In this document: positions 8,824-17,888 of the stretch, piece after piece
Numbering within the stretch: position 1 is the first letter of the stretch
Layout of the letters: the number at the start of each line of letters is the position of its first letter
Source of the DNA: Pasteurellaceae bacterium 15-036681
GTDB taxonomy: Bacteria; Pseudomonadota; Gammaproteobacteria; Enterobacterales; Pasteurellaceae
Direction: 5' to 3'
DNA: 41,234 bases
Assembly (NCBI GenBank): GCA_002002485.1
Contig: MQVI01000020.1
Span: forward strand, 1-41,234
Notes under the pieces: model-generated
The model's database searches: none
Seen by the model: only the letters and a program-made list of their open reading frames with translations
What the model was told of the DNA's origin: nothing
Made by a program: the position numbers and the translations under genes

Positions 8824-10455
8824 TCACCTAAAACTTTCCTTAACCAACAATCCAAACTCCACGACTAACAACGGCACACTTACCCATAATGGTAGATTTT
8901 CAAACTGCCACAATGTACCTGCAATAGCGACACCTAAAATCATTAAGCGACCAAAACCACCGCTGTTACTTTGACTTTGCAGACTTTGATTAATTTCCGT
9001 TAAGCGTAGATTAATCTGCTTTTGTTGCTGTAAGGCTTGGAACATCGCTTCTGGAAATTCTGCAAAATGCTCTCTAAATTGTGGCGCACGCTGTTTGATA
9101 TCCCGCCACATTGCTTTAAAGCCCACCTGCTCATTAAGCCAATCTTGTAAGAAGGGTTTTGCGGTTTGCCACAGATCTAATTGCGGATAAATCTGACGGC
9201 CTAAGCCTTCAATATAGAGCAAAGTTTTCTGCAACAGCACCAACTGCGGTTGCACTTCCATATTAAATTCACGAGCCACATTAAACAGATTCAATAATAC
9301 ATGCCCAAAAGAGATTTCCGAGAGTGGTTTAGCAAAAATTGGCTCACATACTTCGCGGAACGCTTGCTCGAAGGCATCAATATCCGTATCCGCAGGTGTC
9401 CAACCAGATTCCACGTGCATTAATGCCACACGACGATAATCTCGATTAAAGAACGCCACAAAACTTTCCGCCAAATAGCGTTTATCATTTTGGTTTAAGG
9501 TGCCGACAATCCCACAGTCAATCCCAATATATTGTGGATTTTCAGGGTGATTCGGATTGACGAAAATATTGCCGGGGTGCATATCCGCGTGGAAGAAACT
9601 ATCACGGAATACTTGAGTAAAGAAGACCTGAACACCACGCTCCGATAAAAGTTTCATATCGGTACCGTTCGCTTCAAGTTCAGCGACATTCGCCACAGGA
9701 ATACCGTAAATTCGCTCCATTACGATCAAATTTTTATGACAAAACTCTTGGTGCATTTCAGGAATATAGAGCATTTCGCTATTCTCGAAATTAGCACGCA
9801 AGCGCATTGCATTGGACATTTCTTTGCGTAGATCTAGCTCATCAAGTAAGGTTTTTTCGTATTCTCGAACCACTTCAACAGGACGTAAGCGTCTGCCTTC
9901 TTTAGATAAACGTGGCACCCAACTTGCTAAGCGATACATCAAATCAATATCTTCTTTAATGACGGCCTCAATTTCAGGGCGAATAACCTTTAATACCACT
10001 TCTTGCCCTGCAAGCGGTTGATTTTGATTGAATTTTGCAGTGTGAACTTGTGCAATAGACGCTGAAGCGAGCGCTTGCTCATCAAATTCATCAAACCAAG
10101 TTTCGATTTTATCGCCCAAAGTTTGCTCAATAATTTGACTGGCAATTTTGCCATCAAAAGCTTCTACGGAATCTTGTAGTAACGCAAGCTGATCAGCCAA
10201 TTCTGACTCAAACAGATCTCGGCGAGTAGAAAGCATCTGCCCCAGTTTAATCCAAACGGGGCCTAACTCTTGCAAAGCTAAACGCAAACGAACCCCAAAA
10301 GGCTCATTTGGATATTGATTTTTCACCCAAAACAGTGATTTACGTCCACAGCGAACGGAACGAGTTAGTGGGATTTCAGGAATAACTTCGTCGATCCCAT
10401 AACGTAAAAAGGTATGAATAATTTGATATAGACGGCGGATATTTTTGATTTTCAT
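8824..10455 (-). CDS. ubiB: Ubiquinone biosynthesis protein UbiB (atypical kinase/ATPase)
   Basis: A 543-residue ABC1/ADCK-family protein needed for ubiquinone assembly at the inner membrane. The family-specific KxGQ motif is at K70-Q73 (WIKLGQM). The alanine-rich nucleotide loop is ASIAQVH, and the catalytic-loop and metal-binding equivalents are DMHPGNIF and GIDCGIVG. Two hydrophobic segments close the protein (about 500-540). In most gammaproteobacteria it follows ubiE and ubiJ directly. Here a restriction-modification pair separates it from ubiJ, with only seven bases between the endonuclease stop and the ubiB start, so it must be read from the same transcript unless the pair carries a promoter. 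Confidence 0.96.
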   Translation of the reverse strand: MKIKNIRRLYQIIHTFLRYGIDEVIPEIPLTRSVRCGRKSLFWVKNQYPNEPFGVRLRLALQELGPVWIKLGQMLSTRRDLFESELADQLALLQDSVEAFDGKIASQIIEQTLGDKIETWFDEFDEQALASASIAQVHTAKFNQNQPLAGQEVVLKVIRPEIEAVIKEDIDLMYRLASWVPRLSKEGRRLRPVEVVREYEKTLLDELDLRKEMSNAMRLRANFENSEMLYIPEMHQEFCHKNLIVMERIYGIPVANVAELEANGTDMKLLSERGVQVFFTQVFRDSFFHADMHPGNIFVNPNHPENPQYIGIDCGIVGTLNQNDKRYLAESFVAFFNRDYRRVALMHVESGWTPADTDIDAFEQAFREVCEPIFAKPLSEISFGHVLLNLFNVAREFNMEVQPQLVLLQKTLLYIEGLGRQIYPQLDLWQTAKPFLQDWLNEQVGFKAMWRDIKQRAPQFREHFAEFPEAMFQALQQQKQINLRLTEINQSLQSQSNSGGFGRLMILGVAIAGTLWQFENLPLWVSVPLLVVEFGLLVKESFR

Positions 10456-10462
10456 TTATGCA

Positions 10463-11074
10463 CTACTTATTCAATGAAATTTCATAGAGTTCTTGAGCAG
10501 TTTCAATATTATGAAACTTATGATCTGTTTGAATAATTTTAATACTTTCACTTTCAGTAATAGCAATTTGCTTAATTTCTTCTATCAGCCGATCATATTC
10601 AGTAGTGTGAGCAAGCACAAACTGATCAATTCCCATATAACTATTTTGCTCTTTTCGTCTTGCTTGAACCTCTTTTTCTGAAAGAGTAACTACATAGCAT
10701 TTAGCTTCTCGGTGAACATATTTTGTAGCCATTGCTTCTAAGTCAGCTTGCTTCCAACGCTCTCGTAACGATGTTTTAGCACTAATCGTGATCGGTTTTT
10801 TACGATTATATAGAACAATATCAAGAATCACATTTGGAACAAAAGCTAATTCAGCTTGAGTATAAACAGGACTGATATTTTCTCTCAATAAAGAAATAAC
10901 TAATAGTTGCTCAAATATAGCACCATTTATAGAATTATCTCGAGAATAATTAACCTGATACATATTCCAGTAAAAATCAATAAATTGACTAGGAGTCATC
11001 TCTCTCGAAATAGGATAATCTTTGAATAATTCCTTAACAATTTCCACCGCACTCTGTTTATTATTTTTGCTCAT
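10463..11074 (-). CDS. Probable type II restriction endonuclease
   Basis: A 203-residue protein with no recognised close family, encoded directly after a C5-cytosine methyltransferase (the stop and start share one base, TAATG). A plausible PD-(D/E)xK nuclease core is visible: D85 in VPNVILDIVLYN, then SAK at 98-100 on the next strand (PITISAKTS), with E55 on a preceding helix. The stretch ERWKQADLEAMATKYVHREAKC resembles the helix-strand that follows such cores. Size, position and motif together suggest the endonuclease partner of the methylase. Recognition sequence is unknown. The gene is more AT-rich than its ubi neighbours, consistent with acquisition by transfer. Confidence 0.7.
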   Translation of the reverse strand: MSKNNKQSAVEIVKELFKDYPISREMTPSQFIDFYWNMYQVNYSRDNSINGAIFEQLLVISLLRENISPVYTQAELAFVPNVILDIVLYNRKKPITISAKTSLRERWKQADLEAMATKYVHREAKCYVVTLSEKEVQARRKEQNSYMGIDQFVLAHTTEYDRLIEEIKQIAITESESIKIIQTDHKFHNIETAQELYEISLNK

Positions 11075-12141
11075 TATTTGTCCCTATAAATTGCTGAAAG
11101 TAGCTGCTTTGCAGTAGCTTGTACTGCTGGGATAGCAACTGAATTACCAAACTGCTTATAAGCAGAAGTATCTGCGACAGGAATAATATAATCATCAGGA
11201 AAACCTTGTAATCTAGCCCATTCTCTCGGAGTCATCTTCCTGATTCCTTCTCGATTCACCTCTCCTTTAATCTTCGTTGTTGGAGTAAAATCCGTAATAC
11301 GATCATCAATAATTAAATTGCGTTCTCGCCCCATACCGCCAACAACAATCGCATTTGCGATACCATTATCAGGAATTATTTCATATCCAAAACCATTACC
11401 TTTACTTGCGTGCCGTTGTTTATGCTTTCTTAATGTATCAATATATTGTGTAGAAAGATAATATTTAGTTGGTACAACATCTTCTTCACGAATATCAATA
11501 AATCGTTTATTTGGATCTGTCGGCTTGGGATAATTAAACTCTCTAATATTAAGATCCTTTCTAAATCCCACAATAAAAATACGCTCACGATTTTGTGGAA
11601 CCCCAAAATCCTTCGCATTTACAATTTGGGGATCTGGTACAAAATAATTTAAATCCTCACGTAAGGTATTTAAGATTGTACTTAACGTTTTACCTTTATC
11701 ATGATTAATTAAACCTTTTACGTTTTCTAAAAAAAATGCTTTTGGCTGATGTCTTCGAATAATCTCTGCTACATCAAAAAATAATGTGCCTCGAGTATCT
11801 TCAAATCCACCTCTTTTCCCTGCGATAGAAAAAGCTTGGCAAGGGAAACCAGCGCATAACACATCGAAATCATTTGGAATATGCCTTTTAGTTTCTTCTA
11901 ACGTAATATCGCCAAACGGAATATCGCCAAAATTAGTTGCATAGGTGTATTGTGCTTTTTCATCCCATTCACTGGAAAAAATACACTCACCACCTAAATT
12001 TTGCATTGCAATCCGAAATCCACCAATTCCAGCAAAAAGATCAATAAATTTAAATTTATAATTTATATTACCTTTTAACACAGTAGCTATATCAGGATTA
12101 TCTTCAAATAAATTGTATTGTTTTTCTATATTTTTATTCAT
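11074..12141 (-). CDS. DNA (cytosine-5-)-methyltransferase of a type II restriction-modification system
   Basis: A 355-residue enzyme that transfers a methyl group from S-adenosylmethionine to C5 of cytosine in a specific site. All main motifs are present: I, FIDLFAGIGGFRIAM (33-46); IV, GFPCQAFSIAG with nucleophile C101; VI, ENV (139-141); VIII, QNRERIFIVG (183-192); IX, RKMTPREWARLQGFP (301-315); X, FGNSVAIPAV (331-340). The target-recognition region, about 225-300, includes a KGNGFGYE stretch; I do not infer a specificity from it. The gene starts inside the end of ubiJ (8-base overlap) and abuts the endonuclease gene, so it is embedded in the ubiquinone operon. Confidence 0.95.
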   Translation of the reverse strand: MNKNIEKQYNLFEDNPDIATVLKGNINYKFKFIDLFAGIGGFRIAMQNLGGECIFSSEWDEKAQYTYATNFGDIPFGDITLEETKRHIPNDFDVLCAGFPCQAFSIAGKRGGFEDTRGTLFFDVAEIIRRHQPKAFFLENVKGLINHDKGKTLSTILNTLREDLNYFVPDPQIVNAKDFGVPQNRERIFIVGFRKDLNIREFNYPKPTDPNKRFIDIREEDVVPTKYYLSTQYIDTLRKHKQRHASKGNGFGYEIIPDNGIANAIVVGGMGRERNLIIDDRITDFTPTTKIKGEVNREGIRKMTPREWARLQGFPDDYIIPVADTSAYKQFGNSVAIPAVQATAKQLLSAIYRDK

Positions 12142-12778
12142 TTTTTCCTATTAATTTTACAAATTTCTGCTCTAATTTGACCGCTTGTTGCTCTAATTCG
12201 GCAACTTGATCGTAAAAATCAACAAGCTGTAAACGATTAACTAATACAGGGCGTTCTGTGGTTAAGTTATCCACTAAATCTTCGCCATTTTGTGCGAACT
12301 GATTTTTAATTTTGGTAAATAAACCTTTGGCTAAATCGGTAGAAGCTTGAGCGAACACATCACCCGTAAATGGAGCAAGCAATTCAGCAGGATCTTTCTC
12401 AAGCTCATCAAGTAACGCATTAAAATGCTGTAGAACTTGAATATCACCATTTAAGACTAAAGTCTTATTATTGATAAGATCTGTTAATTTGGCTCTATCC
12501 GCCAATTTAGGCAATGCGGTTGCTTGTAGCTCAATCGCACAATCACTCTCGCCTTCATATTGGGAAAGCACATCTACTCGTCCTTCACTAAATAGCAGAA
12601 ATAGATGTACATTCGGCGAAATTAGCTGAATTTCAAGCACTTTATCCGCAAGTTTGCGTAACATAGGATTTGCGTGTGATGAGCGTTTAATTAAACCATT
12701 CAACACTGTTTCTAATCCACCGATTGCAAATTGCGGAAGCATAAGCTGTTGGATAATATTTTTCATTGTGATAACCAA
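12134..12778 (-). CDS. ubiJ: Ubiquinone biosynthesis accessory factor UbiJ
   Basis: A 214-residue SCP2-domain lipid-binding protein (formerly YigP) that organises the soluble Ubi enzyme complex around hydrophobic intermediates. The SCP2-like region covers about residues 15-120, and a C-terminal coiled coil (QVAELEQQAVKLEQKFVKL) is typical. It begins directly after ubiE and its end overlaps the methyltransferase start by eight bases. Identification rests on size, the SCP2-like fold pattern and the conserved ubiE-ubiJ order. Confidence 0.9.
   Translation of the reverse strand: MVITMKNIIQQLMLPQFAIGGLETVLNGLIKRSSHANPMLRKLADKVLEIQLISPNVHLFLLFSEGRVDVLSQYEGESDCAIELQATALPKLADRAKLTDLINNKTLVLNGDIQVLQHFNALLDELEKDPAELLAPFTGDVFAQASTDLAKGLFTKIKNQFAQNGEDLVDNLTTERPVLVNRLQLVDFYDQVAELEQQAVKLEQKFVKLIGKNE
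12179..12188 (-). repeat. DNA uptake signal core in the ubiJ coding region
   Basis: ACAAGCGGTC on the minus strand matches the Apl-type uptake word exactly. It lies near the 3' end of ubiJ, close to the junction with the restriction-modification pair. Confidence 0.6.
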
Positions 12779-13552
12779 TTAAAATTTATAACCACGGTGT
12801 AATGCCACAATCCCTGCACTTAGGTTGTAATAGTTCACGCTTTCAAAACCTGCGTTCTCCATCATACCTTTCAATTCATCTTGTTTCGGGTGCATGCGGA
12901 TTGATTCGGCAAGGTAACGATAACTTTCGCCATCATTTACGACTACTTCGCCCACTTTTGGCAGGATATTGAAAGAATAGAAATTATAGAGCTGGCTAAT
13001 AGGGTCAATAATCGGCTTAGAAAACTCTAATACTAATAGACGACCACCTGGTTTTAGAACACGGTACATTGAGCGTAGCGCCTTATCTTTATCGGTCACA
13101 TTACGTAAACCAAAGCTAATCACGATACAGTCAAAAGTATTATCTGCAAACGGCAGACATTCTGCGTTTGCCTGCACATAGTTCACATTGCCCACTACGC
13201 CTAAATTACGCAGTTTTTCTCGCCCTACTTGAAGCATTGAGCTGTTAATATCAGCTAAAACAACTTCACCCGTTGGGCCAACAATGCGTGAAAATTTTGC
13301 GGTAAAGTCGCCTGTACCACCGGCTAAATCAAGCACTTTCTGCCCTTTACGTACACCACTACAATCAATGGTAAAACGCTTCCAAACACGGTGAATACCA
13401 AAAGAAAGTAGGTCATTCATCAAATCATATTTGCCTGCAACGCTGTGAAAGACATTCGCAACGAGCTGTTGCTTTTCTTCTTTTGCGACGGTTTTAAAGC
13501 CAAAATGGGTTGTTTCGTTTTGGTTTGCTTGAGATTGTTGAGTTTCGTTCAT
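12779..13552 (-). CDS. ubiE: Ubiquinone/menaquinone methyltransferase UbiE
   Basis: A 257-residue S-adenosylmethionine-dependent C-methyltransferase acting in both ubiquinone and menaquinone synthesis. Motif I is [11 protein letters not shown] (73-83), with family segments [23 protein letters not shown] (about 36-58) and [11 protein letters not shown]. It is the first gene of the ubi operon, divergent from hemG across 116 bases. Menaquinone supports Frd and menaquinone-linked HemG, so this gene ties the respiratory genes of the window together. Confidence 0.97.
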   Translation of the reverse strand: MNETQQSQANQNETTHFGFKTVAKEEKQQLVANVFHSVAGKYDLMNDLLSFGIHRVWKRFTIDCSGVRKGQKVLDLAGGTGDFTAKFSRIVGPTGEVVLADINSSMLQVGREKLRNLGVVGNVNYVQANAECLPFADNTFDCIVISFGLRNVTDKDKALRSMYRVLKPGGRLLVLEFSKPIIDPISQLYNFYSFNILPKVGEVVVNDGESYRYLAESIRMHPKQDELKGMMENAGFESVNYYNLSAGIVALHRGYKF

Positions 13553-13668
13553 AATCGTCAGTCACTAAATATAAAAATTGGCGATACCATAGCAAAAAAG
13601 CGGTCTAATTTCCTTAAAATTTTGCAAAATCTGCTAAGATAGTCGCAAATTTTTACAGGATATTATTT

Positions 13669-14190
13669 ATGAAAACCTTAATTCTTTATTTAACCAATGA
13701 TGGTCAAACTAAAAAAATCGCAGAAAAAATTGCAGATGAATTACAAACAGAGTGTGGTGTCATTTCTCTAACCGAAAATCCAACTGCTGAAATGCTTGAT
13801 CAATATGAAACAATTGTAATCGGTGCTTCTATTCGCTATGGACACTTTAATCCACTACTTGAGAAATTTATTGCTCAACATTATGAGTTACTAAACCGTA
13901 AAAAATCTGCATTTTTTAGCGTAAATCTCACCGCTCGCAAAGAGACGCGCAATACTCCTGAAACCAATACTTATACCCGTAAATTATTGGCTCGTATTCA
14001 GTGGCAACCGAACCTTGTTGAAGTCATTGCTGGGGCATTGTTCTATCCACGTTATACGTGGTTTGACCGTGTGATGATTCGCTTTATTATGAAAATCACT
14101 AAAGGTGATACCGATACAAGTAAGGAATACGAATACACTAACTGGCAACAAGTCAGTCAGTTTGCCGATAAAATTCGTAAATTAAGTTAA
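13669..14190 (+). CDS. hemG: Menaquinone-dependent protoporphyrinogen IX dehydrogenase HemG
   Basis: A 173-residue flavodoxin-like enzyme that oxidises protoporphyrinogen IX to protoporphyrin IX near the end of heme synthesis, passing electrons to quinones. The FMN phosphate loop TNDGQTKKIA is at about 9-18, and the GASIRYGHFNP and RYTWFDRVMIRFIMKIT segments are typical of HemG. Length is normal. It is divergent from ubiE, with a TAAGAT box at 13635-13640 as a possible -10. Together with hemB it implies a functional heme pathway. Confidence 0.95.
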   Translation: MKTLILYLTNDGQTKKIAEKIADELQTECGVISLTENPTAEMLDQYETIVIGASIRYGHFNPLLEKFIAQHYELLNRKKSAFFSVNLTARKETRNTPETNTYTRKLLARIQWQPNLVEVIAGALFYPRYTWFDRVMIRFIMKITKGDTDTSKEYEYTNWQQVSQFADKIRKLS

Positions 14191-14195
14191 ATATA

Positions 14196-14226
14196 TTACA
14201 AACCAATAACATCTTTGCTCTATAAT
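14196..14226 (+). promoter_or_regulatory. Candidate promoter of mscL
   Basis: A perfect TATAAT (14221-14226) lies 54 bases before the mscL ATG, with a weak TTACAA (14196-14201) 19 bases upstream. The -35 match is poor. Confidence 0.4.
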
Positions 14227-14279
14227 TGCGCGCCTGCCTAAACTAGGCAATTTTTATTTTATTTTTTAAGGAAAAAGCT

Positions 14280-14678
14280 ATGAGCATTTTAAAAGAGTTC
14301 CGTGAATTCGCGGTTAAAGGTAACGTTGTTGATTTAGCTGTCGGTGTGATCATCGGTGGTGCATTCGGTAAAATCGTTTCTTCATTAGTAAGCGATGTTG
14401 TAATGCCACCAATCGGTTGGTTAATCGGCGGTGTGGATTTCAAAGATCTTGCAATCGTATTACAAGAAGCACAAGGCGAAACTGAAGCGGTAGCAATCAA
14501 ATACGGTGCATTTATCCAAAACGTATTCGATTTCTTAATCATCGCAATGGCTGTATTTGCTATGGTTAAAATGATCAATAACCTTAAGAAAGCACCAGCT
14601 CCAGAGCCAGAAAAAGCGCCAGAGCCAACAGCTGAAGAAAAACTTCTTACTGAAATCCGTGATTTATTAAAAAAATAA
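14280..14678 (+). CDS. mscL: Large-conductance mechanosensitive channel MscL
   Basis: A 132-residue pentameric channel that opens under membrane tension to release solutes during osmotic downshock. The N-terminal [20 protein letters not shown] pore helix, the [14 protein letters not shown] loop and the second helix [20 protein letters not shown] match the family from end to end, followed by a charged C-terminal bundle helix ([14 protein letters not shown]). The ATG is preceded by AAGGAAAAAGCT. It is transcribed alone and ends at the terminator 14695-14730. Confidence 0.97.
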   Translation: MSILKEFREFAVKGNVVDLAVGVIIGGAFGKIVSSLVSDVVMPPIGWLIGGVDFKDLAIVLQEAQGETEAVAIKYGAFIQNVFDFLIIAMAVFAMVKMINNLKKAPAPEPEKAPEPTAEEKLLTEIRDLLKK

Positions 14679-14694
14679 TCACTAGCGGATAACA

Positions 14695-14730
14695 AAAAAC
14701 GCGAGAGATGAAAATCTACTCGCGTTTTTT
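14695..14730. terminator. Bidirectional terminator between mscL and the ABC importer operon
   Basis: CGCGAG (14700-14705) pairs with CTCGCG (14719-14724), flanked by an A-run and a T-run that extend the stem. It separates the convergent mscL and ABC transporter units and can stop both. Confidence 0.85.
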
Positions 14731-14789
14731 ATATCTAGCAACTTAACACTAGCTTTACAACCGGTCTGATTTTGGAAATTTTTTGCAAA

Positions 14790-15557
14790 TTAAATCGAAT
14801 AATCTTCCACACTTGCATTAATACGCTGTAAGAAACGTCTTGTGCGTTCGTGCTGTGGATTATTCAACAACTGCTGTGGCGAACCTTGTTCCACAATCTC
14901 ACCACCATCCATCACCACAACCACATCTGCTACTTCTAAAGCAAATTTGATTTCGTGAGTTACCACCACCATTGTCCACCCTTCATTCGCAAGTTCTTTC
15001 ATTGTATTTAATACATCTTGAACTAACTCTGGGTCAAGGGCTGAAGTCGGCTCATCAAATAACATTAGTTCGGGTTGGATGGCTAATGCTCTTGCAATCC
15101 CCACACGCTGTTGCTGACCACCCGAAAGCTGGAAGGGATAGAGATCAGCTTTATCCGCTAGACCAACTTTTGTTAATAACGCTAATGCTTCTTGCTTTGC
15201 CTGTTTTGGATCTTTCCCCTGCACAAAAACAGGACCTTCCATAATATTTTCAACAGCGGTTTTATGTGGAAAGAGATTATAGTTTTGGAACACCATACCC
15301 GATTTACGGCGTAGTGCCAAAATATCTTTCTTCACCGATTTTGCTGAAAAATCAATTTTAAGCGGAGCTTCATTATCAAATTCAATCGTACCTTGTTCTG
15401 GCATTTCCAACGCATTTAAACAGCGTAAGAAAGTCGTTTTACCTGAACCAGAAGGGCCTAAAATGACTACCACTTGCCCTTTCTGAATATTGAGATCAAT
15501 ACCACGTAAAATCGTATTATCGCCAAAGGTTTTGTGAATGTTTTTAATTTGAATCAT
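14790..15557 (-). CDS. Polar amino-acid (probable cystine) ABC transporter ATP-binding protein
   Basis: A 255-residue ATPase of the GlnQ/HisP class. Walker A GPSGSGKT is at 34-41, the Q-loop at FQNYNLFP, the signature LSGGQQQRV from 144, Walker B LMLFDEP at 164-170 and the H-loop histidine at 201. It powers uptake by the membrane protein and binding protein encoded just upstream. The gene order binding protein-permease-ATPase and the overall resemblance to the YecC/TcyN group suggest cystine as substrate. Specificity cannot be proven from the ATPase. It is the last gene of the operon. Confidence 0.92.
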   Translation of the reverse strand: MIQIKNIHKTFGDNTILRGIDLNIQKGQVVVILGPSGSGKTTFLRCLNALEMPEQGTIEFDNEAPLKIDFSAKSVKKDILALRRKSGMVFQNYNLFPHKTAVENIMEGPVFVQGKDPKQAKQEALALLTKVGLADKADLYPFQLSGGQQQRVGIARALAIQPELMLFDEPTSALDPELVQDVLNTMKELANEGWTMVVVTHEIKFALEVADVVVVMDGGEIVEQGSPQQLLNNPQHERTRRFLQRINASVEDYSI

Positions 15558-15566
15558 CTTTCCACC

Positions 15567-16283
15567 TTACTTAGCCACATAGCGATCAAAACGTTTTTCA
15601 AGACGGGCTTGAATCATAAATAGCACCCAACAGTAGCACCAATAGATAAAGGCAGCTTCGATATAAACAGGTAAAAAGTCATAAGACATATTCGCCACCT
15701 GCTGTGCCACACGGAACATCTCCGTTACCGTTACCACTGACGCTAAAGAGGTATCTTTAAATAGACCGATAAAAGTATTACTTAACGGCGGAACTGCGAC
15801 ACGAAATGCTTGAGGAGCAATAATACGACGGAAAGTCTGCATATAGGTCATACCAATCGTATAACCTGCTTCCCATTGCCCTTTTGGCACCGAAAGAATC
15901 GCTGCACGGATAGTTTCCGAACCGTAAGCACCAATATTTAAGGAAAAGCCGATAATCGCCGCTGGAATAGGATCAATAAAAATCCCAATTGCCGGTAAGC
16001 CATAGAATACGATACAGATTTGCACCAACATCGGTGTGCCGCGAATAATCGAAATGTAGGTTTTAACCACCACCAAAAAGATTTTATGCAAAATGCTATT
16101 TGATGGGCTAACACGCACAAGTGCCACACCCACGGCAATAATCATACCGATAATAAATGACGCGATGGCTAAGGGAATCGATACAAGGATCGCCGCCTTA
16201 ACCATCGGTAAAAAGCCGTTTATCACAAGCTCGGCTCGAGCATCAGTCATAAACGGCAAAGAAGTTAGTAAATTATTTAACAC
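15567..16283 (-). CDS. Polar amino-acid (probable cystine) ABC transporter permease
   Basis: An inner-membrane permease of the HisM/YecS class, with about five helices. The EAA coupling loop is visible in the GQWEAGYTIGMTYMQTFRRI region, which contacts the ATPase. I place the start at the GTG 16281-16283, because GGAAAGGA lies just before it and it overlaps the binding-protein stop by 11 bases. An earlier in-frame GTG at 16310 would give 247 residues but has a poorer ribosome-binding site and a longer overlap. The start chosen gives 238 residues. Ten bases separate it from the ATPase gene. Confidence 0.9.
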   Translation of the reverse strand: MLNNLLTSLPFMTDARAELVINGFLPMVKAAILVSIPLAIASFIIGMIIAVGVALVRVSPSNSILHKIFLVVVKTYISIIRGTPMLVQICIVFYGLPAIGIFIDPIPAAIIGFSLNIGAYGSETIRAAILSVPKGQWEAGYTIGMTYMQTFRRIIAPQAFRVAVPPLSNTFIGLFKDTSLASVVTVTEMFRVAQQVANMSYDFLPVYIEAAFIYWCYCWVLFMIQARLEKRFDRYVAK

Positions 16284-17055
16284 TAATATCCTTTCCGAAG
16301 AATTGTTCACCTAATTGTTTGAGTGTACCATCTTTTTGTAATTCAACAATAGCTGCGCTAATCTTCGCTAATGCTTCATCATTACCTTTGTTTGCAATTA
16401 AACCAGCCCCTACTTTATCTTCAGATTCCCATACTGGTTTTAAACCTGAATTTGGATTTTTCTTTAAGTAGTCTAATAATGCTAAAGAGTCGTTAAAGGT
16501 TGCATCTGCGCGCTTTTGTTGCACTAATAATAATGCCTGCGCCATACCATCAACGGGCACGATTTGCGCTTGGTTTTTAACAGCTAATTCACCATAGTTT
16601 GAGCTTAATGTTTGCGCTGCTTTTAAGCCTTTTACATCTTCAGCTTTAGTGATGCGAGTTTCATCGTTACGCGCCACTAACATTGCACCAGACCAGCTGT
16701 AAGATTCAGATTTATCGAAAGTAGCTTGACGTTCTGGGGTGGTTAAACCTACTTGGTTAGCGACTAAGTCAAAACGTTCACCTTTTAAGCCTGCTAACAT
16801 TGCATCCCATTGGGTTTCTTTGAAATCAACGGTTACACCTAATTTCTCAGCCACGGCACGAGTCACCTCAACATCATAACCGGTTAACTTACCGCTTGCA
16901 TCGTGGTAAGTGAATGGTGCGTAAGTGCCTTCTGTACCTACAGTAATAGTCCCCTTGTTATTGATACGATCTAATAGAGACTCTTTTGCTAATGCTAAAT
17001 TTGAAGTGGTTAATGCTGCTACAGATAATGCGATTACTGATAATTTTTTTAACAT
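16273..17055 (-). CDS. Polar amino-acid (probable cystine) ABC transporter substrate-binding protein
   Basis: A 260-residue periplasmic binding protein of solute-binding family 3. Residues 1-23 are a signal peptide ending LALA. The mature protein shows the family pattern: GTEGTYAPFTYHDASGKLTGYDVEVTRAV, then FKETQWDAMLAGLKGERFDLVANQV and the GADATFNDSLALLDYL-like second lobe. It resembles the FliY/TcyJ cystine-binding group, though substrate assignment is by resemblance only. It is the first gene of a three-gene importer operon. The upstream 100 bases hold an Apl-type uptake word (GAAACCGCTTGC) but no clear promoter. Confidence 0.9.
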   Translation of the reverse strand: MLKKLSVIALSVAALTTSNLALAKESLLDRINNKGTITVGTEGTYAPFTYHDASGKLTGYDVEVTRAVAEKLGVTVDFKETQWDAMLAGLKGERFDLVANQVGLTTPERQATFDKSESYSWSGAMLVARNDETRITKAEDVKGLKAAQTLSSNYGELAVKNQAQIVPVDGMAQALLLVQQKRADATFNDSLALLDYLKKNPNSGLKPVWESEDKVGAGLIANKGNDEALAKISAAIVELQKDGTLKQLGEQFFGKDISVK

Positions 17056-17201
17056 AATAGATTCCTTTTAATTGGTAAGATTTAATCTGTTTGCAAATTT
17101 AAAAGGAAATGAAACCGCTTGCAAATAACTAAAAGGAATAATAAGTGCGAAAAAGTTAGGTTGATTTGAAGATAAAGGAATAAAAAGAGGATATCTATAA
17201 A

Positions 17202-17225
17202 AAAACCGACATTTCTGTCGGTTTT
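17202..17225 (-). terminator. Terminator of the small membrane-protein operon
   Basis: AAAACCGAC (17202-17210) pairs with GTCGGTTTT (17217-17225) around a six-base loop. On the minus strand a run of seven T's follows. It lies just beyond the stop of the last gene in the 17229-18715 cluster. Confidence 0.85.
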
Positions 17226-17228
17226 GAG

Positions 17229-17540
17229 TTAATAACTTACAATCACATCACCCATAGAATTTTGAGTAAACGTAATTTTATATTGTTTTTGTCTGCCATT
17301 ATCTGCTACTAATACTGCAGAACACACCAATCGTGATTTAGTTCTTTCGATAGTTTCTACGTTTGTAACATCCAATACCTCAAGAATCTCATAGTTTGAC
17401 ATTAACATCGGAATTTCTTGAATAATATCTTCTGCATAGCATTGCCTTGGAATATCAGTCATCCATATTGAACGAGTAGATTCAGCCATTATGGGTAATG
17501 AAAATAAACCTAATAAAGTAAACAAGCCTAGTTTGCGCAT
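17229..17540 (-). CDS. Small secreted protein of unknown function
   Basis: A 103-residue protein that I do not recognise. Residues 1-19 form a signal peptide (hydrophobic core LGLFTLLGLFSLPIMA), leaving about 84 residues with two cysteines (C34 and C73) that could form a disulfide in the periplasm. The C-terminal half looks like a small beta-rich domain (KSRLVCSAVLVADNGRQKQYKITFTQNS). The overall layout, with a short secreted body and a final AVLVADNG/QYKITF pattern, resembles that of the lipoprotein encoded next to it (RVCTADVMLSNGEEEEITYNIYW), so the two may be distant paralogues. It is the last gene of a four-gene minus-strand cluster. Confidence 0.7.
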   Translation of the reverse strand: MRKLGLFTLLGLFSLPIMAESTRSIWMTDIPRQCYAEDIIQEIPMLMSNYEILEVLDVTNVETIERTKSRLVCSAVLVADNGRQKQYKITFTQNSMGDVIVSY

Positions 17541-17557
17541 ATAATTTACCTTGTTGG

Positions 17558-17878
17558 TTATTCTAAGATCTCAACCATAAACATTGATTTCTTTTTATTA
17601 TCCCAATAAATATTATAGGTAATTTCTTCTTCCTCACCATTAGAAAGCATTACATCAGCTGTACATACACGAATCTCTTTATCCTTATTAAAGCCTTTTT
17701 CTTTAAAGTTTTTTGCTTCAATAAATTTGATCGAGTCACCTTTAAATACATCGTTAATAATATCGGACAGAGTAGTTTTAGCCTCTTTGTCACCACATTT
17801 TGGCAAATCAGCATCTAAACAACCAGATAGAAGAAAAGCTGATAGCATAATTGAAAATAGTGTTGTAATTTTTTTCAT
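17558..17878 (-). CDS. Small lipoprotein of unknown function
   Basis: A 106-residue lipoprotein. The signal peptide ends in the lipobox LLSGC with C20 as the lipidated residue, followed by LDADLPKCG. The mature part, about 86 residues, contains a C-terminal strand-rich segment (RVCTADVMLSNGEEEEITYNIYW) similar in plan to that of the neighbouring secreted protein. Aspartate at the second position after the lipid cysteine (C-L-D) does not match the strict inner-membrane retention rule, so outer-membrane placement is likely. Seventeen bases separate it from the next gene. Function not recognised. Confidence 0.75.
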   Translation of the reverse strand: MKKITTLFSIMLSAFLLSGCLDADLPKCGDKEAKTTLSDIINDVFKGDSIKFIEAKNFKEKGFNKDKEIRVCTADVMLSNGEEEEITYNIYWDNKKKSMFMVEILE

Positions 17879-17888
17879 AAATAACCTC

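Noticed and set aside
14243-14695. Minus-strand 150-codon frame opposite mscL
   Set aside because: mscL on the plus strand matches its family from end to end; the opposite frame is a shadow.
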